A stretch of DNA of 64,000 bases, from contig OZ018323.1 in NCBI GenBank assembly GCA_963969495.1, positions 76,596,583 through 76,660,582 on the forward strand, read 5' to 3'. The stretch's first letter is position 1, and each line of letters starts with the position of its first letter. Both the position numbers and the translations under genes were made by a program. The notes under the pieces are model-generated. The model was not told the origin of the DNA, made no database searches, and saw only the letters and a list, made by a program, of their open reading frames with translations. Below, piece by piece: positions 9,930 to 22,037 of the stretch. Source of the DNA: Ceratothoa steindachneri (taxonomy: Eukaryota > Arthropoda > Malacostraca > Isopoda > Cymothoidae).

Positions 9930-10690
9930 TGGAATGGGATTTATCTCGGGGGTGGCTGGTAGGGGAGTTTTTGTACTGTGTCATTTTTAGATGTGGGATT
10001 TTGGAAGGATGAAGATGACTGTTTGAGATTTTTGGATATTGATTTTTTTTTAGAGGGGGTTAATTTCTATAGTGTAGGATTTTCGGAGGGGCAAGGAATG
10101 TCTATAGTGTGAGTTTTAAGGAGAGTAAATATCTAGGGTGTGGGTTTTCTCCGGAAGTTTTTTTTCAGATGGGTAAATTTTTTTTGTGAGGGATTTTTGG
10201 ATGAGTTTTTTTTTTACAAGTTGGATTTTGGGTTGTGGGCTTTAAGGTGGGGGTAAATTTCATGGAGATGTAGAGGTGAATTTCTCTGAACTCTGATTTC
10301 GGATGCGGAGGTGAATTTCTATGCAATAGGATTTTCGTGTATATGTGTTTAAAGTATGGTGATAAATTATTTGGGGTGAGATTTTCCGTTGTGAGTTTAG
10401 GGTGGTGAGAATTTCTCTGGTGGGATTTTCTAGTTGTATTTTTTAAGACTGGTGGATTTCTCTGGGGTAGGATTTTCGTGTGTGCGTTTTAGGTTGGAGA
10501 TGAATTTCTCTGGAGGGAGGTTTTCTGGTGTGGGTTTTAGGGTTGACTTGATTTTCTCTAAAGTGGGATTTGAGGATGTGAGTTTGAATGTGGGAGTTAA
10601 TTTCTCTTAAGTGGGGTTTTGAGATGTGGGTTGTAAGGCAGGAAAATTTCTCTGGGGTTGGATTGTGAGTTAAATTTCCTTGCATGTCAT
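9930..10690 (+). repeat. Degenerate ~48-bp minisatellite
   Basis: Tandem, diverged units on a pattern like GTGTGGGTTTTAGG..GGTGAATTTCTCTGG..GTGGGATTTTC. The period is near 48 bases, best seen in the right half where a minus-strand frame (10,685-10,443) shows a 16-residue repeat (THTRK..SREIHLQPK). That frame is open because the period is a multiple of three, so I do not call it a gene. Confidence 0.75.
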
Positions 10691-11569
10691 TTTAGGGGGT
10701 AACTCTGGATTCCAGGGGGAAAGGACTGTTTGTAAATATATGGTTGTGTGAGGTTATGTTTTTGGGGGTTGGTTGGATTGGGAGTTTGGAGGCGACGTGC
10801 TTCCTTCACAATTAAGGGATTAGTGTCTTTTTTCGTCATGATCCAATTAATGGCTGCCATTATTTAATTTCCCGGCGCGCGACGCCGGTTATCATTAGAC
10901 AAGCCACTCGGTTTCTATGGAATGGCTGAGGGCGGAGGGGGCTGAAGGCTCCGCTCCCATAAATCTACACCTGGGCGTGACTTGTCAGACAGGGGGCACT
11001 GGAAAGGAACCGTGCAATCTTGCCCCCCGCCCTCTCTCGAGCGTAACAGTAGACCTGCCGTTTGTTTGTATGTGTGACAGGTGTTAATAAGCGTGTTTGT
11101 TCATTTGTTGGTGTATCGGAGGAGAAAATTTATTTTGTGTTTCGGGAAAGCGACTTTCGAACTGGTGTTTGTGTGTGTCACTCGGCACTACTTAACTGGG
11201 TCATTTGAGTTTAGGAATAGAGACAAAATAGAAAGAGATTAATGAAATGGCTGAGGTAATATGTATTGCCTGACCTAGCTTGATGACCTCACATATCAGT
11301 GACGCCACTCCATTATTAGTAGTAGTTTTGCTTCTGCGGACGTCATTGATGACATCATCCTTCGAGGTGAGGTAATAAATACAACTTCCAAGCTATCCTG
11401 AGATCACAGCCTGCCCTATGTGGTTAGGAAACTATCACCCCCTTATATGTGGTGATCCAGTGTGCGAACGGGAGACGCTCATACACTCTACCCCCATATC
11501 CCCTCTTTAGGCTGTCCTTTGTTATCCATAAACGATTTTCATTATTCCTGCTCTTTATTTTTTATTTGC
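10691..11569. other. No gene recognised
   Basis: Mixed-composition DNA with GC-richer patches (10,870-11,050). No motif-bearing frame found before the BEL/Pao integrase. Confidence 0.45.
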
Positions 11570-12587
11570 CTTGTCTTTTCCCCTCCTTTCACCGTAACCG
11601 GAACAGACTACACCGTTGCCTTAAGCGTAAGAAGGGGAAATGCGACAATTGAAGTGTACATTTGTATACTTTCGCGGTCACTCTCGTTATTCACCTCGAA
11701 GTGGTAGAAGATAACTTCTCGGAAGGTTTCCTCCGAGCCTTTGTAAGGTTTATCGGTCGCTGTTCTTGCCCTGTTCTGGTGTATAGCGGCAACAGCGCTA
11801 ATTTCCGTTCTGCTAGTAGCATTATCACTTACCTTAAAGATTACCCTGACCTTCAATCCTCTATGCTAATGAAGAATCATCCCGGCTAAGGTTCAAGGGT
11901 TTGAGGGGGATATGGGAACGTCTCATTGGGTTAGTTATGTCCCGTATAAAAAAGACTATGGGCAAGAACCTTATATCCGAAGATGAACTGCGAACATTAG
12001 TGACCAGCGTGGAAGCCACGTTAAATGATCGCCCACTTACTACAATTGGGAGTGATATTGAGATTGAAGTCCTCACTCCATCCCACTTACTTTGTGGACA
12101 CAGGCTCACACCCCTACATCAAGTATACACAAATCTCGCCCTTAACTTTAATGAGCGCGAACTTACTAAAAGGAAAAATCGGATGGAAGCATTGATAGCC
12201 TCTCTCTAGAATAAGTGAATGTCTGATTCCTTGTCTTCCTTAAGGAAGCCCAAACTTCCTTATTACGGAGTTTATTCCATTGTGCCGTCAGTTGGAGAAA
12301 TAGTCCTCGTTCATGATGACGGTAAACGTATTTTGTGGCAAATGGCGCGTATCCTTAAAGTGCATGAAGGTAATGACGGGATTGTGCGGTCCGCTGATAT
12401 CAGGACAGAGAACGGGATAGTATCTCGCTTCATATCTAGGTTATACCTTTTAGAGGTACGAGGCAACATAGAGAGTGAGTGTAAAAATGTTATTCCCGAG
12501 TATTCTGAAGGCGGCACACTTGTTCGTCCCCGTAGAGCCGCGACTAAAGCTACACGAGCGCTCATAACTTGCCAGCTCTCGGATTAA
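11570..12587 (+). pseudogene. BEL/Pao-type retroelement integrase remnant
   Basis: Decayed integrase plus C-terminal tail of an LTR retroelement polyprotein. PFTVTGTDYT (near 11,590) matches the TGxDFTGP block with the first catalytic Asp. A frameshift near 11,668 leads to VIHLEVVEDNFSEGFLRAF. The second catalytic Asp is lost: YSDNGTNF of the family reads YSGNSANF. After another frame change the block GIWERLIGLV keeps the catalytic Glu, followed by TSVEATLNDRPLTTIG and LTPSHLLCGHRLTPL. A stop at 12,208 precedes the C-terminal part: VGEIVLVHDDGKRILWQMARI and GNDGIVRSADIRTENG, hallmark BEL/Pao text, ending in TAA near 12,586. Gag, protease, RT and RNase H were not found upstream. Confidence 0.88.
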
Positions 12588-12613
12588 AGCTAAGGTGCGG
12601 TTCTTTGGGCGGG

Positions 12614-13470
12614 TATGTGTCGAATTTATTACTTTAAATCCCACATTTATACTCGTCGTCTCAATTCAGCCAAGCCTGGTACAAGTTAGGATTACATCGA
12701 AGAGTTGAAAGCAGGCTTTGAAGGGCCTTCGTGGGTGTTTCGTGCGGCAGTCTGCTTTTGCCCATCAATCGGTGTACTCTGGTTATTTATTAATTGGTGT
12801 ACAAACTAAATACCTGAGCCTACCGATGAGAAGTAGGTTCATATAGCAGTGTGGAAGTGTCTAGAAATCTAAGAACGATCTCGCTGCCCTCTGGCTCGGG
12901 GTTCCTTCTTGATAGCTGAGAGAAAGCGTCATACTCACGTGGCTTTCCTGGGGGCAAACCTTCATTCCCCTTTCTTCATAAAGGAATTAGGCCATTCCCG
13001 GCGGAGCGACTCACTGTATACAAGCTCCCTTAGAATATTTGTTGGTTCTCTACGGGATGGACGGGGGGGGAGGCTCTGGTCTGGCGATTGGTAATGGTAC
13101 CAGGCCTACTTAGGCCTTTTCTATTAGGTTATTACTTTTATGTTGGAAGTTGTTGCCTACAGGTTCCCTGGGGCTTTCCATCCCTACTTTCGAGATTTTA
13201 CACTGACCTTGGCAACTACCAAGGGTTCCCTTGATGTCAACCTTTTAGATTACCGTCCTTCGACTTGTCGAAGGACGACTAACAAGGGAATTCAAAGCAA
13301 AAATTTGGGAGCATTGATCCCTCGGAAGCCGAAGGTAAATCTTGTATTTTTCTCCTTATCATAATTTTCTTTGTGCAGGATTTTAGCTTAGCTCCGAACC
13401 AGCTCGGCCAGAGATTGTTTTTAGATTGCTACACATTAAATTTTAATCTAAACCGTTCTTCGGGAGGAAA
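12614..13470 (+). other. Possible BEL/Pao 3' LTR region
   Basis: Just after the integrase C-terminus a purine-rich GGGCGGG is followed by TGTGTCGAATTTATTAC, as expected at a polypurine tract/LTR border in BEL elements (GGGCGGGA-TGTG...). The right border is unknown; a CCTACACA string near 13,470 is only a guess. No second LTR copy is present in the window. A perfect 11-bp hairpin lies inside at 13,254-13,277. Confidence 0.25.
13254..13277. other. Perfect 11-bp inverted repeat with 2-base loop
   Basis: CGTCCTTCGAC, TT, GTCGAAGGACG: a perfect 24-base hairpin with no mismatch. It lies between degenerate sequences and is not explained by any feature I can name. Confidence 0.9.
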
Positions 13471-15129
13471 ATCCTACACATACGTACATACGCACATCAT
13501 ATGAAAAGATTTTTAAAAGGGTGTTTAATACTCTCTTTCCCCCGTAGTATCGAAACTGACGCTCACGGAAGACAGAGACAGAGGGGAATCAAGAAAAATG
13601 AGAAATAATAAGAAATAGAATAATATGATGGATTTAGTTAAGGAGTAGGATGGTAGATTCTAGCAAGTTCGTATGATAGAGCAAACTATTCCGACAATAC
13701 GACCTGAGATGCCTGTACGATAATATACAACCAACCCGCGGGCCCAATGAGAATTTAAAGGAAAATGATTTTGAAGGCATGAGATGGAATTCCGAAGGAA
13801 GTTCACACTAAAGGTCAGTCACATATCCTTCCCAAAGGTCTAGGTTCTGACACTTATGGCATCCCAGTATCTCAAGTGCTAGAATAATGGCACTATTCAC
13901 CCATTCTTGTGCGCATGAATGGCAATTGCCTCAGAATACATACATTTACTTATTTGGAAACAGTGGGTTCGCAACTGCCCTCGAGTTGTCTACTTCATGC
14001 AAGGAAAATATATCCCAATCATCAGTGTGAAGATACTCGAGCCGAAGATTTTTCCTCCCATCAGCACCTATTAAGATCTCTCAATCTAAAGCGCAGATGT
14101 TGAATGTCTTTCCTCAAAATATACAGCGATCGAATTACTCCCGAAGCAGCTGTTAAAAATCGGTCCACCTGAGGAACAAGTATTTATAATCCTCCTTCCT
14201 AATAAATTGACCTTGATCAAAATCATTTAAAGACGATCCTATCTTAAAAGGAATTGCAATGGATCTTAGGTCTAATACGGCAGTGTAATTTGGCCGAAGA
14301 TCTTATGCTAAAAAGGTTGGAATGGATATTATATACTTATATGGCTGCATAATTAGGCAAAGGATTGTGATGGCTTAAGATAGTGTTTCAGCTTTGATCT
14401 CAAATGCAATTATCTTTTACTAATAAATGAATGGGTAATTCATAACTGGGGATATTTCTCATAAGTCATGTTGTGAGAGAGGAGAAAACAGACAGACAGA
14501 GGCTTATAGGTTTTTTTTACGAGTTTTACTATTGATTAGCATTCTGTAGAAGCCTACCTCAGTGGAGAATTACAGGTTATCGTAGGATACTTACCACAGG
14601 AGATACTAGTTATTTAAAACAGATTCGTACCGTTTAAATCCTCTGCCAGTGGATCCGAACCATGGGAAAGATAGGAAGAAGAACAAGGGGAGAGAGATGG
14701 AAAGGAAAAGAAAAAAAGGAAGATTAAAGTTTCTTTAATAAGACGTCTAAATGTCTTAATAAATATCATATTTATATAATTTTTAAAGAAAAATTACCCA
14801 ACTCAACCCATCCCTTAGTGGCTCCCCGTGATTAAACGAGGGTGAATTAACCAAACCTTCTTTAATTACAGCCATGAACTTGGCGCTCATGGTTGATTAT
14901 AAGCCTCTAAGACGTCTGGCGGTGATAGCACCGTTATTACGGCCGTTTCAAAGGAGCGTTTGCTCCAAGGAACCATTTTAAGAGCTCGATCCACATATCT
15001 ACATACGATTACATAAAAACACATGAGCTCATACTTAATATCAAATCAAAGACGCTTATTTTGCTGTAAAGGAAGATTTTAAGTCTTCAAAATAAATATA
15101 CATCATCACATACTGAAGATCAAATATAA
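13471..15129. other. No gene recognised
   Basis: AT-rich DNA without supported coding sequence. Only short open frames; no repeats of note were identified by eye. Confidence 0.45.
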
Positions 15130-16080
15130 CACGCAGGGTTTTGCTGCAGGAAGGATTTTAAGTGCTCAGGATGCCTCCCTTAGTATTTCGCACACGTGTG
15201 CTCACATGAATGTGCAGGGAAATATGGGAGATCATGCAGTTGCCGCAGTAATGTGCCGGGGAGCGCTCCATCAAATGGCGGTGCTCCCGCGAGTGTACTC
15301 GATTCGGAGATGACATAAGACAACCTGAAACTGTCTGGGCATTAGGGGTTGGAATGGGGAGGGGGTTGTGGAAGGACCACGGAAACAGTCATGGCGCAAT
15401 GACAAGCAGCTTTAGGTTCTCGCGGCCGTCTCCCATCTTCTTTGCCAGGCAGCCAAAAGAAGCGACCTGATTCCTGCCATGTAGTCAGTGTGTGGAAGAG
15501 CGAAATCCTGGTCCGGTCCTCCAATCTTTGCTGAATGTTTGGCACAATGTTAAGCACGCTCATTCCCCGCATTCCCTACATGTCCAGGAACCCAGCAGAA
15601 GAAAATCTCGACATCCACCCGGCTCAGGCAGCCGTGGCCTTAAGGATGATCCGAACCAGGGGTTGCGGAGGTGCCAATGCCTCAATAGCACCCAAGTCAA
15701 TCTGGTACCCTGGTAGTTTCTATAAATCACAATTCGGTCCGCGAACCGTCACAACCCATAGTCTCCAGTACCGAGCTGTGTATTGCAACCAGCTCAGCCA
15801 TGAAGTCAGGCCTAGCACTCTGTAAAGCCCCACCGACTTCAAACAAGATGGACAGGGCATGAAAGCCCAACCCCTCTTCGGATTTAAAGCCATTTGTATA
15901 CACTGACACGACTCTAAAAACATGAACTGTGCTCTAAAAAGCACTTAAGCAGTGCTCCCGGTGCTCTAGAAGCTTTGAGGGCAGAGGTGTGGCGACAAAT
16001 GGTCAAACGTGTTACCCTCCAGGGTGGCGTCCTGGCGAAAACCAAAGGCAAGACCGGCCCGAAAGCTACGTCGACCTCTC
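15130..16080 (-). pseudogene. LINE RNase H domain and C-terminal tail
   Basis: On the minus strand a degraded frame reads AGLAFGFRQDATLEGNTF (end of the RT region), then VSVYTNGFKSEEGLGFH, ELVAIHSSVLE, FCWVPGHVGNAGNERA and ALPHTDYMAGI, followed by an HRHLMER..PAHYCGNC block like the CCHC-type tail of LINE ORF2. This is the RNase H domain carried by I/Jockey/R1-type elements. The first catalytic Asp (VYTDGS in the family) is Asn here (AAT at 15,892-15,894), and NERAD loses its Asp to a stop. Frameshifts occur near 15,715. The RT core is not visible upstream on this strand, so the copy is fragmentary. Confidence 0.78.
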
Positions 16081-16399
16081 GAAACAGCCGCCTAGACTTA
16101 AAGACTTAGGGTATGATTGACGTCTCTCGGTGGCATATGTCGAGATTGACCGCGAATGCGATAGGAGCCGTTGGCAACCGAGACACCTGTGTAAAACAGG
16201 ATAATACCCTATTTATGTGATATTATCTAATATTTATGGGTTAATTTTTTATCCTTGTTTGTAAATTTATCGAGTTTATTTTCATAATTGCGGTGCTTGA
16301 ATTGCTGACTACTTCTTGTGGTAGTCTATTTCAGACTTGAATGATGCGGTTAATAAAAGCAAATATTCCCGTCGATGTTTGGAATTCCACTTCTTCCAT

Positions 16400-17185
16400 A
16401 GTAACGTAGTAACTATTCGCACACAAAGTACAATACCAATTCTCGGAGCCAAAGTAAAATTACAAATATTCGCTTACAAAGTACAACAAAAAATTACTCG
16501 CTACCAAATTACTAAACAAAATGCATCCACAAAAAAAACAAATACTGGTAACTAAAGTACGATAACAAATATTCGAGGCCAAATAAAATAACTAATACTC
16601 AAAGCCAAAGTAAAATAACAAGATTCGCAGGCAAAGTACAATAAGAAGTGGTCTAAACAAGTACAATATCAAATAGGCGCCGTCAATTTAAAATAAAAAA
16701 TACTCGCAGCCAAAGTACAATAACAAATAGCTCCAGCCAAAGCATAATAAAAAGTATTCTCAACCAAAGAACACTCTCAAATACTCGTAGATAAAATACA
16801 AGAACAAATACTCGCTTACAAAGTACATTTACAAATTCTCGCACTCAAAGTTCTATAGCAAATACTCGCAGCCAAAGTGCAATATCAAATCCTCGCAACC
16901 CAGTACAATTCAAAACAAAAACTTACAGCAATTTACAATAAAAAATACCTGCAGTCAAACTACAATAGCAAATAATCGCATCCAAATATCATTTAAGATA
17001 CGAGTACTCGCAGTCAAAGTACAATATCAAATAATGATAGCCAAAATAAAAGAGCTAATCCTCATGGATAATGGAAAATAAAAAAACCTCTCCGCCAGAG
17101 TAAGATAACACCTCCTCGCAGCCAAAGTAAAAAAAAAAGAAAAAAATAATACTCGCATCCAAAATACGATAACAAATACATCCAA
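16400..17185 (+). repeat. Degenerate ~27-bp minisatellite
   Basis: About 28 diverged tandem units of the type CAAATACTCGCAGCCAAAGT plus ACAATAA. Unit length varies between about 25 and 38 bases. No coding frame persists through it. Confidence 0.85.
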
Positions 17186-17943
17186 AACCTAGAAGAGAAT
17201 GTAACCGATTTTACTTAGAATATTTCCTCGGTGTCCTAAAAGTCCCACATCAAGTCAGAATTCAGAGAATCTACGTTTTTCTTTTCATGTGGGGCTTATA
17301 GGTCACCCTGTAATCTGTATATCGTAAATATATTGATAACAGTATGAATAGTGGCCAGTTTTATTTTTTGGTCTGCCTTCAGGTTCTTTGAAGTTAGGAC
17401 CACTTAAAATATTATCCGATACACAGGGTCTATGAGAGGGGAGATTTTAGTTAGTACATCAGTTCGTGCACGGAAACCTGAGAAGGGGCCCATGACTTTC
17501 TGAAGGACCCCGATATCCAGAAGTATTTTCTTTTAGCTGTTTTTTTCATTCGATTTCTTCTCTTTTTTTTATTTCAACTGTTTCAATTTAATAAAAAAAC
17601 CCAGCGTGGCCACCATTTCATTATTTAGCATACGGGCATTATTTGCTATGTTTGTTCACTTCGTTCACAGAATTAGGAAAGTGTGCGAGAGAAAAAGGTT
17701 CTTAATTTCACAACACATTCCAAATTAGGGTGCAAGAAAAAAAAATCCCAATGATCCTCGCGTGCGCGCTAGAATCATTATAATAAGATGTTTACGTCTT
17801 TCCAATCCAAATTTCACTGGTTCTTTTTTAAAACCACCCACAAATTAGCACTCCAATATCATACTGAACTTAATAATGAGTTTGCATATATATGGCTACA
17901 TATGCTTGGTATGGACTAATGGGTTTGTTGTGGTTTGTTACAG
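17186..17943. other. No gene recognised
   Basis: AT-rich noncoding DNA upstream of the exon-like block. Confidence 0.45.
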
Positions 17944-18046
17944 GTGCTTGGCATGCAGGCCGATGGTTTTAGTGGACGGTGGGGCGGTGACGGAACAGCT
18001 GGCGCTTGCGGCCCGCTCAAACATGCTGTGCTGCGGTGGAAGGAAG
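17944..18046 (+). CDS. Candidate internal exon of an unknown host gene
   Basis: A 103-bp GC-rich island in AT-rich surroundings, bounded by a good 3' splice site (TTTGTTGTGGTTTGTTACAG before 17,944) and a perfect 5' splice site (AAG/GTAAGT at 18,046/18,047). Two of three frames are open across it: one reads CLACRPMVLVDGGAVTE.. and ends LCCGGRK; the other begins VLGMQADGFSGRWGG. I do not recognise either. It is the only block in the window that looks like host coding sequence rather than transposon debris. It could equally be a chance GC-rich fragment with splice-like ends; no partner exon was found. Confidence 0.3.
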
Positions 18047-18964
18047 GTAAGTCATCTGTACTTGCCCGCAACAGCAAATGGGGCGGAAATGATTAAATAC
18101 AGAGTAATTGTATCTTTTGGTAAATATCTAGGACAGTGGAATAGGAAGACAGAAGAAAAATATACCAAACTTTCTGTTGTGCTTAGTTACAAGGGTGTAT
18201 ATAAAGATTAGGTTGAGTGGTTTAAATTGTTTAGTTTAAACAATTTTGTATTAGTATTTTACAAGATAAATGTAAAATTAACAATTTAATTGGATTTTCC
18301 TAAGTTTTATTCACATCTGACGTTATTTTATAGACCAGATACTTAAAGGTTCAATTTTGTGTGAGTGCAATTTGTATTTACCCATGAAGATGAGATTTGA
18401 ATGTATCTCATCAACAGGTACAGAACAAAAATGCATTTTTATATTTGACTTGTAAAATTAAAATAGAAAAACATTTCTTGTTTAATAAAACAAAATTAAT
18501 GAGCCTGCCTAACCTTTTTACTGGTCTATATGTAGAAAAATACAATATCTTAAACACTTCCGTGATCTAATAGGCTAACGACAATCGCATTCATAGAAAT
18601 GTCTTAATAAAAGAATTCTGAGAAAAGAAGATCTCTTTCAATACATAACTAATGTTACGTCTTCTCGCACTCTAATTCAGCTGTATAATGAATAGTCAAA
18701 CAGAATTAGTGCTCGATTTAAGGTGTTCAGTCTTCCCAATTCTTTGTACAGCTTCTCGCCTCATTCATTCAGCTGTACAATGACTTGTGAGGCTTGAAAC
18801 CCCCTTAAGTAACGAAGAGGACGTACTTATCCTCTAAATACTTAGTAATTAGACTAGAATTATAGCAAAATAATAAGAATGGCAATAGTGCCAACAAAAT
18901 AAAAAATAATTATGCTTCAACGCTTATTATCTTTGGTATAATAATTTGGCATCAGTTTTAGGGT
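18047..18964. other. No gene recognised
   Basis: AT-rich. Two diverged copies of a CTCGC..TTCAGCTGTA(T/C)AATGA string lie near 18,665-18,690 and 18,755-18,783. Confidence 0.45.
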
Positions 18965-18999
18965 CTAGTTTGTTTGAGGGTGACTTCTTTGGTGACTTC

Positions 19000-20830
19000 T
19001 CAGGCCAAATTGGAAGGCGCAGATCCTACCGCAAGTAGGATAGGGAATTCCTTGTGCAGGGTTAATAGGACCTCGTGCCATACGTTCATGTCTACGGGTT
19101 TGTCGTTGATCCTGGTATTCGTGCGAGCGACTTCAAACACGTCGACAGCACGATGGACTGTTAATCTCCAACTTTCTCGATCAGCGGCCAGAACTTCAAG
19201 TTGGTCAACAGGGATGTTGCATTGTTTGAGAGTAGCCTTTATTTGATCTTTAAACCGCTTTTTTTGACTTCCCGGAGAGTGGTAGCCATCCCTCAGCTCG
19301 CCGTATAGTATTTGGCGTGTTAGGTCACATTCAGACATCCTGACCACGTGACCGATTCACCGGAGCTGACGGCGTACTATCAATGATTCAATACTGATGG
19401 TGGAAGCATTTTTTTAAAATAGTTGCATGAGGGATTCAGTCACACCATGTGATGTTAAGGATGGTTTGAAGACAGCGGATATGAAACCTTTCAAGCCTTC
19501 TGATTTGGGTCTTGTATAAGGTCCAAGTTTCGCTGCCCAATAGTAAAATGGATAGACAGATTGTCTGGTAAACTTTAACTTTAGTCTCCACAGATAGTTC
19601 ACGGTTTAGGTTGACGCGTTTGGATAATTTTCCAAAGCTTAAGCACGTCAGTCTGATCCTGATCTTGATTTCATTTTCTGTGGCGCAGGTTTACCACCGA
19701 TGGTAAAGGATGGTATTGGAACGGCGGTGTTGTGTTGTATTGGGACCACCCCAGTTTGCTGGCATTGATAACAAGACTACCTACTGAGTAGATGTTGTTT
19801 ACCGCATCCAGATTTCTTTGAAGAGATTGAGGGTTAGGTGTAGAGTAGGCGGCATTATCAGCATATTGTATATGAAAGACATAGCCAGTCCAGGTTTTTA
19901 TCTTAGCCTTGAGACGCTTGAGGTTAAACAGGATAATATCAAGACGGTAGTTGACGGCTATGCTGTCGTTCATGTCAAATTCATACCTTGCAAGTAAAGT
20001 GACTGCTGCTAAATATATATTGAAGAGGGTGAGTGCAAGGACACACCCTTATTTGACACCAACGGTCAGTCATGCCATCGTGGAAAGCCTTGATGATAGC
20101 CATGAACTTAGGGAGACAGTCTCACATTTGACCATACCCCTACATAACATTTCCCTGTTGATGGCATCAAAACCTTTTGCACGGTCTACAAAGGCTATGA
20201 ATAGATCTTGGTTCTGCTCCCTCCTTTTTTTTATTAGTTAGCCTAGCCACAAAAATAATGTCAGCTGTACCTCTGTTTTTTTCTGAAGCCACACTGGGAT
20301 TCAGGAAGGATGGTCTCTGTGACAGAGTCTAGTAGACGGAATAAGAGTATTCGTTCAAATACTTTGCACGCAACATCAAGCAGGTATATCCCTCGATAAT
20401 TCTCGCATTCAGCTTTCTGGACTTTTCTTTTGTAGATAATTATGATCAGGGGGTCCTTCAGGGATTGAGGGATGTTGCCAGCCTCCCAGAAGATCTGAAT
20501 CATAAAATGGAGGCACTGCATCACGACTTGACCACCAAGCTTGAAGAGCTCTCCCGGGATGCCATCAGGGCCTGACGCTTTATTGTCTTTTAGGTTCTTG
20601 CAAGCCTTAAAGGTCTCATTGAAGAAGGGTGTTAGATCCAGCTTTTTAAGTAATGGTAATTTGGGGAGCCGGTCAGCAAAGGTAGGATCTATGGGGTGGT
20701 CCTGGTTTAGAATGCTGCTTAGGTACTCAACCCAGCGGTCTAGAATGCCTTTTCTATCTTTTATCAGATTTGCTCCATCGACTGACATCAAAGGAGCTAA
20801 GGTGCTTTGTGTTGGGCCATAGAAATTTTG
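19000..20830 (-). pseudogene. LINE reverse transcriptase domain, YADD changed to YADN
   Basis: Continues the LINE: DRWVEYLSSILNQ (20,740), NLKDNKASGPDGIPGELFK, DPLIIIIYKRK..ECENYRGIYLLDVACKVFERIL and ESQCGFRKKQRYS (fingers and motifs 1-3), then a broken stretch with DRAKGFDAINRE (motif A remnant) and GCVLALTLFNIYLA (motif B). The catalytic box reads QYADNAAYS: the second Asp is Asn (AAT at 19,854-19,856). Thumb and end: GSETWTLYKTQIRRLERFHIRCLQTIL (about 19,440-19,540) and the C-terminal ECDLTRQILYGEL..RESWRLTVHRAVDVFE block. The lost Asp alone would abolish polymerase activity. Confidence 0.87.
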
Positions 20831-21037
20831 ATGGTCGTTTAATTCAGCATATTGCTGAATTTTAACTGGTTATTGCACCACCATTAATTTTGTATTCTAC
20901 GAAAGGCCATTTGTGCCTCATGTCTCAGTGCTTGAAACTTTTGTCTGAGCAAGATTGAAATTGGGTTATTTTGGAGCAGGTTAGTGGGCAATGTTCCTCC
21001 TTAGGACATGCAGGATGTCTGCTCGGCTTTGGTCGAA

Positions 21038-22037
21038 TCAATCTTGGTAGTTGCGAGTCGCGAATCCGAAGGTATCTGTTAGGGTAGAGTAGATAGAGTC
21101 TGAGAAGGTCTTCCAGTCGGACTCGATTTGTTCAGGAGTTGGGTTAGAAGTAATTGGCTTTAGGAGTTGGGAGATGCTGTGGTGCAGTGCTGTTTGGAAC
21201 TTAGTCAGCTTATCCTGATTGTGATGCATTGATGGGTTTATTTGCTTTCTTAGCTTGCTTGAGTATTTGAAGGCGAATATTGAATGACACAACAGACTGA
21301 ATTAGTCTGTGATCCGTAAAACATTCAGCACCTCTGAGGGCTCTGGTAATCAAGAGGTCACAGAGATCAGTCTTGTGAGTTATTATTAAATCAATTTGGT
21401 GCAAATGCTTGGAGCGTGGATGCATCCAAGACGTTTTATACTTGTTATGGAGTTAAAACACACTATTTGTTATGGTGAGGTCATGAGTAGCGCAAAGATT
21501 CAACAGCCGGATACCATTGGAGTTTCCCTTGCAAGTTCCGTGGCCTCCTATGACTCCCTGCCAAACATCAAAGTTAGATCCAACTCTGGTGTTGGCAGGT
21601 TGTGGAGCAGATTGTCTAGTTCTTCATAGAACTTATCTTTATCTTTTCTGAAGATGGTAGTGTGGGAGCATAACAACTAATAAATGTAACAGATCTTTGG
21701 TTCATAAGGGAAAGACGCAAAGTCATGAGGCGCTCATTTACACCCACAGGGGCTTCAGGAAGGCGGTTGAGCAGGGTGTTATAATTGCGAAGCCCACGCC
21801 ATGAATTATCTGCAAATCTTCTGGTAACCTCTTCCAGAAAATTGTGTATCTGGAGCCCACTTCCTCTATCGAACTCTCATCAGCCAGTCTGGTTTCACTG
21901 AGCGCTGTAATGTTGATATTGTATCTGCAAAGTTCAGATGCAACAAGTGCAGAGTGCCTATGAGGTCTGTCCTGATCATTGGTGAGTGGTTGGTCCATCA
22001 GTGTCCTGATATTCCAGCATTCCAGTTTCAGTTTCAT
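21038..22037 (-). pseudogene. LINE endonuclease domain (EEP fold)
   Basis: Target-nicking nuclease of the LINE at 18.97-22.5 kb. Start MKLKLECWNIRTLMDQP at 22,037, then NINITALSETRLADE (catalytic Glu of the SETR block), IEEVGSRYTIFWKRLP and GVGFAI. The middle is frame-broken (about 21,430-21,740). Later blocks are HLHQIDLIITH and FTDHRLIQSVVSFNIRLQ, where the TDHRLI tetrad keeps the catalytic His (near 21,320). The frame continues into the linker PTPEQIESDWKTFSDSIYST..FGFATRNYQDWFD. Several frameshifts; not functional. Confidence 0.85.

Noticed and set aside
19414..19602. 62-codon minus-strand frame
   Set aside because: It is a shifted reading of the LINE thumb; the correct frame gives LLGSETWTLYKTQIRRLE.
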